Source: Desulfocapsa sp. (lineage in GTDB: Bacteria > Desulfobacterota > Desulfobulbia > Desulfobulbales > Desulfocapsaceae). From it: a stretch of 7,837 nucleotides of DNA. Under the pieces are notes generated by a model, which was given only the letters and a program-made list of their open reading frames with translations, had not been told where the DNA came from and ran no database searches. A program made the position numbers and the translations under genes. This document shows positions 4,844 to 7,837 of this stretch, piece by piece. Position 1 is the first letter of the stretch. Each line of letters opens with the position of its first letter. Location of the stretch: the NCBI GenBank assembly GCA_020717935.1, contig DYDK01000078.1, positions 1 through 7,837 of the forward strand, read 5' to 3'.

Positions 4844-7468
4844 TTATTCTTGCTGCTTTTTTACGGAGACTTCCCATTTGTGAGTGGTGGTGTCATAGGG
4901 GTAACTTATCTGGATCGGAGTTGTTTTGTCAGCTTCTTGATAAAGGCATTTCAGTTGAAATAACATTTTATCTCCGTTTTTTCTGATAAAACTGGCTTGC
5001 GGTTTTGATAAGTGGTCTCGAATGAGATCTGGATTATCTGTCAGACATAAAGTCTTAAAATTTTTTATAAGATACTCAATTTGTTCGTCTTTAATCCTTT
5101 TTTCTTGAGCCTTATAGGCTGAAGAAAGTATTTGTTGTCCAGCGGCATCAGCTTCCTGTTCGCTGAATGTACTATTGTTGCTGGAAAAACGCCAAATTTT
5201 GCTGTCAGAATCAAAGATATAGGTTGATTGCAGGAGTACTGGCTGACCATGACCTTGTTCAAAACATTGAACCTTGTAGAAAAATTTATTGCCGATTTTT
5301 TTTAAAAAAGAAACCTTGGGAGTAGAAAGGTTTTCAGCGTTTAAGACGGGATTGTTTTGGATGAAGAGATCTTTGTAATTTTCAGTTAGAGAAGCAATAT
5401 TCTCAGTTATGGTCAGTTCCTTCTGGGCCTGTTCGATGGATTCTTTTGTGCCCTTGAGAATGATTTTGAATTCCTGCTCATCGTGAAAGGGACTGTTATT
5501 GATTGTGGTGATGGTCGCTTGCAAGGTATCAATGGCAGGAGAAAATGCCTTATTTTTCAGATGGGTAGCAGCTTGTTGGGTATCCCTGATAATGGTCGCA
5601 TGGAGCATGAATTTGGCGATTTTTTGTTGACTTTGTTGTGGATTATCACCCCGCAAAAGTTCGCGGTTTTCGTCCAGGAGTTGAATGGCTGTATCATAGT
5701 GAGCAATAGCCTGATCCCATTGGGCATCGGCAAAGGCCTGTTTGGCTAATTCTATTGTGGTATAAATCTTTGTTTTTGCTGTAATTTCGTGAAGAGCATT
5801 CAGGGTTGCAGGCGAAGCAAAGGGATATTTATTTTCTATTTCTTGTGCCTGTTCAAAAGAAGAAAGGGCCTTTGCCCATTCTCCCTTGGCAAAGGCCTGT
5901 TCCCCTGATGTCATGAAGAGATGGAAATCCGCCTGGCCAATCAAAGATGTGATCCGAAGGCTATCCGCAGGTGGTATCTGCGGATTTTTCTGGGCCAGTA
6001 ACATGGCCTTGTTGAAATGGTTTTTGGCAGAAACCCACTCTGATGCGATGAAAGCCTGATCTCCAGCCTGTAAAGAAATATTAAATTCTGCCACGGCTAT
6101 ATTGCTTCGCATTTGGTTCAAAATAGCTTTGTCGATATTTGGGTTATTCGAGGTTAGTCGTAAGGCATGAGTATATGAGAGCATGGCATCTTGCCATTTG
6201 CTATCGGCAAGGAATTGATCGGCAATTTTCATAGATTGCTGCCATTCAGGGAGCGTGTTTATCTCTGATTGTCCTGAGAGGCTTTGCCTTAGTCCTTCCT
6301 GGAATTCCTCAGAATCGTGAAGCTGTGTGATTGCTTCGCTTAACTGTTTCTTTTCTTCTTGTCTAATAATAGAAATGTCGTTAATGGAGGTCATTGCCTC
6401 AGCGCATTTTTTTTCGGCATCTTTGAAATTTGCGGCTTCTACAAGTCGCTTGCATTCTGTAAATTCGTTTTGTGCTTGTTTATACTGGCTATTGAGCAAG
6501 AAATAGGTGATTATTACGATAATCAATGCCATCCCAATCCCACTACCCGCAATAAGCATTGATAGGCGGGAGGTCATGTATTTTTTTGTTTGCGTGGCTG
6601 GGAAAGTTTGCTGTTTGTTTACCTTGGTTTTTATAGGAGTTGTGTCGTTAATGTCCCAATCGCCAAGTATTTCTAAAGAGTATTGGGCACGATCGATGTC
6701 GGCATCAATTGCGGGAAAATCCGGGACAAGTTTTTTTATCTCTTGATAGAGCTCTAACGCTTTGGCCGCTTGGCCTTGATATTCAAGGGCCTCAGCTTGC
6801 TGGTGTTTTTGAGTCGCTTCACCGTTGAGAGAACCAGGGGCTTTTTTGGGGGAATCAGACTTATGTGAAGGGGAATCTTCTTGGCGTATGTGTGCTGTTT
6901 TATTGGGTACTGTTTCCTCATGGTTAGAAAAAAGAGCATCATCAACAAGCTCTAACTCAAAGGGGTTGGGAGTTGGAATCGTCCGGGGTTCACTACCTGG
7001 CAAGGATATTTGCGTGGTGGCGGATAAAGTATCCAAAGGGAATTTCTGTCGATTTTCCTGATACCAGATGAGGGCTTCCTCGTTGAAGGCATGGTCGGTA
7101 GAATATATCTCGCCACACACCATCCGGCCAATATGGAGGATCAGTTCCGTGAGAGAAGGATTTTTTTCCCAGAATTCACCGATACAGATGGCGGCTCGAT
7201 CAAAATCTGGATGAAAAATAGGGCTTTCTGGTGTGCAGTTTGGTGGAAAATGAGGAAAGCCAAAGGGGAGAGCGATCGCGATGGTATGGTGTGAACAGGT
7301 TTGAATGGTTCCATCGGTATTTTTGCAAAGGCCTTGGAGGTGGTAGGTAATACGATACTGTTCAGGGGGTGAACCGACGATCGGGATCACTTGAATATGT
7401 TGATGGTGATCAAAACTGGCCTGAATTTCTTCATAAATGGCTTTTAATTGTTCAGAAGGAATGCCCAT
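4844..7468 (-). CDS. Membrane-anchored E2-like (UBC-fold) protein with helical repeats and twin C-terminal domains
   Basis: E2 enzymes carry a ubiquitin-like protein as a thioester on a cysteine and pass it to a target. Residues 1-145 look like a bacterial E2-like domain: an N-terminal helix (LKAIYEEIQASF), strands, LPFGFPHFPP (67-76), then PIFHPDF (83-89), ICIGEFW (94-100) with candidate catalytic Cys95, LILHIGRM (109-116) and a last helix ending EALIWYQENRQKFP. The usual HPN reads HPD (Asp88). A charged Pro/Ser-rich linker (150-215) and a TPR-like hairpin (222-252) lead to a transmembrane helix near 303-326 (MLIAGSGIGMALIIVIITYF and following). Lys/Arg on its N-terminal side predict the E2 part in the cytoplasm and the rest outside. 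Residues 330-660 hold helical repeats with Trp425, 478, 531 and 584 exactly 53 apart. Two copies of one domain follow (about 690-760 and 793-866). A stop codon nine bases before the ATG makes 7468 the earliest start. The ribosome site is weak. The gene looks more AT-rich than the decarboxylase gene. No E1, ubiquitin-like or JAB peptidase gene is nearby, so conjugating activity is inferred from sequence only. Confidence 0.85.
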   Translation of the reverse strand: MGIPSEQLKAIYEEIQASFDHHQHIQVIPIVGSPPEQYRITYHLQGLCKNTDGTIQTCSHHTIAIALPFGFPHFPPNCTPESPIFHPDFDRAAICIGEFWEKNPSLTELILHIGRMVCGEIYSTDHAFNEEALIWYQENRQKFPLDTLSATTQISLPGSEPRTIPTPNPFELELVDDALFSNHEETVPNKTAHIRQEDSPSHKSDSPKKAPGSLNGEATQKHQQAEALEYQGQAAKALELYQEIKKLVPDFPAIDADIDRAQYSLEILGDWDINDTTPIKTKVNKQQTFPATQTKKYMTSRLSMLIAGSGIGMALIIVIITYFLLNSQYKQAQNEFTECKRLVEAANFKDAEKKCAEAMTSINDISIIRQEEKKQLSEAITQLHDSEEFQEGLRQSLSGQSEINTLPEWQQSMKIADQFLADSKWQDAMLSYTHALRLTSNNPNIDKAILNQMRSNIAVAEFNISLQAGDQAFIASEWVSAKNHFNKAMLLAQKNPQIPPADSLRITSLIGQADFHLFMTSGEQAFAKGEWAKALSSFEQAQEIENKYPFASPATLNALHEITAKTKIYTTIELAKQAFADAQWDQAIAHYDTAIQLLDENRELLRGDNPQQSQQKIAKFMLHATIIRDTQQAATHLKNKAFSPAIDTLQATITTINNSPFHDEQEFKIILKGTKESIEQAQKELTITENIASLTENYKDLFIQNNPVLNAENLSTPKVSFLKKIGNKFFYKVQCFEQGHGQPVLLQSTYIFDSDSKIWRFSSNNSTFSEQEADAAGQQILSSAYKAQEKRIKDEQIEYLIKNFKTLCLTDNPDLIRDHLSKPQASFIRKNGDKMLFQLKCLYQEADKTTPIQISYPYDTTTHKWEVSVKKQQE

Positions 7469-7497
7469 AACGCTTCACGGAGGCTATTTTTGTTCAT
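7444..7497 (-). CDS. Possible 17-residue leader peptide overlapping the E2-like start
   Basis: On the minus strand ATG at 7497 opens a 17-codon frame (MNKNSLREALWAFLLNN) ending with TAA 25 bases inside the E2-like gene, in another frame. AGGA lies six bases before its ATG, a better ribosome site than that of the main gene (only GTGAAG). The arrangement would allow translational coupling, with ribosomes ending on the leader restarting at 7468. The peptide has no homology I know and may be chance. Confidence 0.25.
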   Translation of the reverse strand: MNKNSLREALWAFLLNN

Positions 7498-7674
7498 AAT
7501 GGATCCTGGTCAGCCTGGAAAGGATGAGATTGACAGGACTTATTTGATCAGTTCAAGGAGTTAACCGTAATGATACAGTTTATCGTATCAGGTTTTGCGA
7601 AGAAGAGGAATTTTTTTATTGAGTGAAATGGTAATAAAATTTCTTTTTGTAGTGTGAGCTTTTGGAGTATCTAT
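7469..7674. other. AT-rich intergenic region between the E2-like gene and the right repeat
   Basis: These 206 bases should hold the promoter of the E2-like gene on the minus strand, but no convincing -35/-10 pair is visible there. On the plus strand a lone TTGACA (7530-7535) has no good -10 at normal spacing. The only structured element is the inverted repeat at 7571-7590. The original promoter could lie further out, beyond the point where the mobile-element end now begins. Confidence 0.4.
7571..7590. repeat. Operator-like inverted repeat TGATAC-N8-GTATCA
   Basis: TGATAC (7571-7576) and GTATCA (7585-7590) are perfect 6-bp inverted half-sites, 14 bp centre to centre, about 100 bp before the E2-like start. 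The size suits a dimeric regulator, but no regulator gene is present in the window and the match may be accidental. Confidence 0.3.
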
Positions 7675-7837
7675 GATAGTGCCTGAACGGAAACCCCCTC
7701 TCGTCGAGTTTTACGCAGGGGATTTGTGCATAGGCTCACATGCTTGTGGTGCTAATTTTATTTTTTACTGACAGCGCAACAGTACATGGTTGTTTTTGGT
7801 GTTTTTTACCGTTTTTTAAACGCACCTATCCTGTACT
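7675..7837 (-). repeat. Right copy of 163-bp terminal inverted repeat (probable mobile-element end)
   Basis: This is the reverse complement of 4-166. Its inner boundary (GATAGTGCCTGAACGG...) follows CTAT at 7671-7674, and the window ends while the repeat is still matching. Both copies therefore present the same element end to the enclosed DNA, in opposite orientation. No reading frame of note lies in it. Confidence 0.85.

Noticed and set aside
7570..7626. 18-codon plus-strand ORF with AAGGAG upstream and a distant TTGACA
   Set aside because: Too short to judge, no -10 element, and no resemblance to a known peptide; chance is as likely.
1..7837. CRISPR array, tRNA or rRNA genes
   Set aside because: No regularly spaced short repeats and no cloverleaf or rRNA-like conserved sequence was seen on either strand.

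Overview
The window is 7.8 kb of bacterial DNA with three intact protein genes, one decayed gene, and an inverted copy of the same 163-bp sequence at each end. Gene styles suggest a Gram-negative anaerobe or microaerophile of the Desulfobacterota type. The evidence is the N-terminus of the peroxiredoxin remnant, a clade-3-like catalase and an AdiA-like decarboxylase. This placement comes from recalled resemblance only and is weakly held. The matching ends look like the ends of a multicopy mobile element. The window may therefore be a whole contig broken at insertion sequences, or the cargo between two oppositely oriented copies. No transposase lies inside.

Left part (1-2295, + strand): the repeat end stops 14 bp before a 1-Cys peroxiredoxin gene ruined by several independent lesions: start codon ATG to ATC, a 1-nt deletion, a 9-nt insertion beside the peroxidatic Cys, two in-frame stops and a lost C-terminus. 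It is followed by an intact haem catalase gene (katA). The pair reads as a peroxide-defence locus in which only the catalase still works.

Middle (2296-4843): a hairpin terminator serving the minus strand separates katA from a convergent 747-codon Orn/Lys/Arg decarboxylase gene. That gene has a good promoter, a roughly 90-nt structured leader and a strong Shine-Dalgarno sequence. It would make a PLP enzyme that consumes a cytoplasmic proton per amino acid decarboxylated, as in acid resistance or polyamine synthesis. No partner antiporter gene is present.

Right part (4844-7468, minus strand): an 874-codon gene encodes what looks like a membrane-anchored, E2 ubiquitin-conjugating-like (UBC-fold) protein. 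An N-terminal UBC-like domain with a Cys at the catalytic position is followed by a linker, a short TPR-like hairpin and one transmembrane helix. Beyond the helix lie helical repeats with a Trp at exact 53-residue spacing and two tandem copies of a roughly 70-residue C-terminal domain. This is the most unusual object in the window. No E1, ubiquitin-like protein or deconjugating peptidase is encoded nearby. The remaining 206 bp before the right repeat are AT-rich, with an inverted repeat and a possible 17-codon leader ORF overlapping the start of the E2-like gene.
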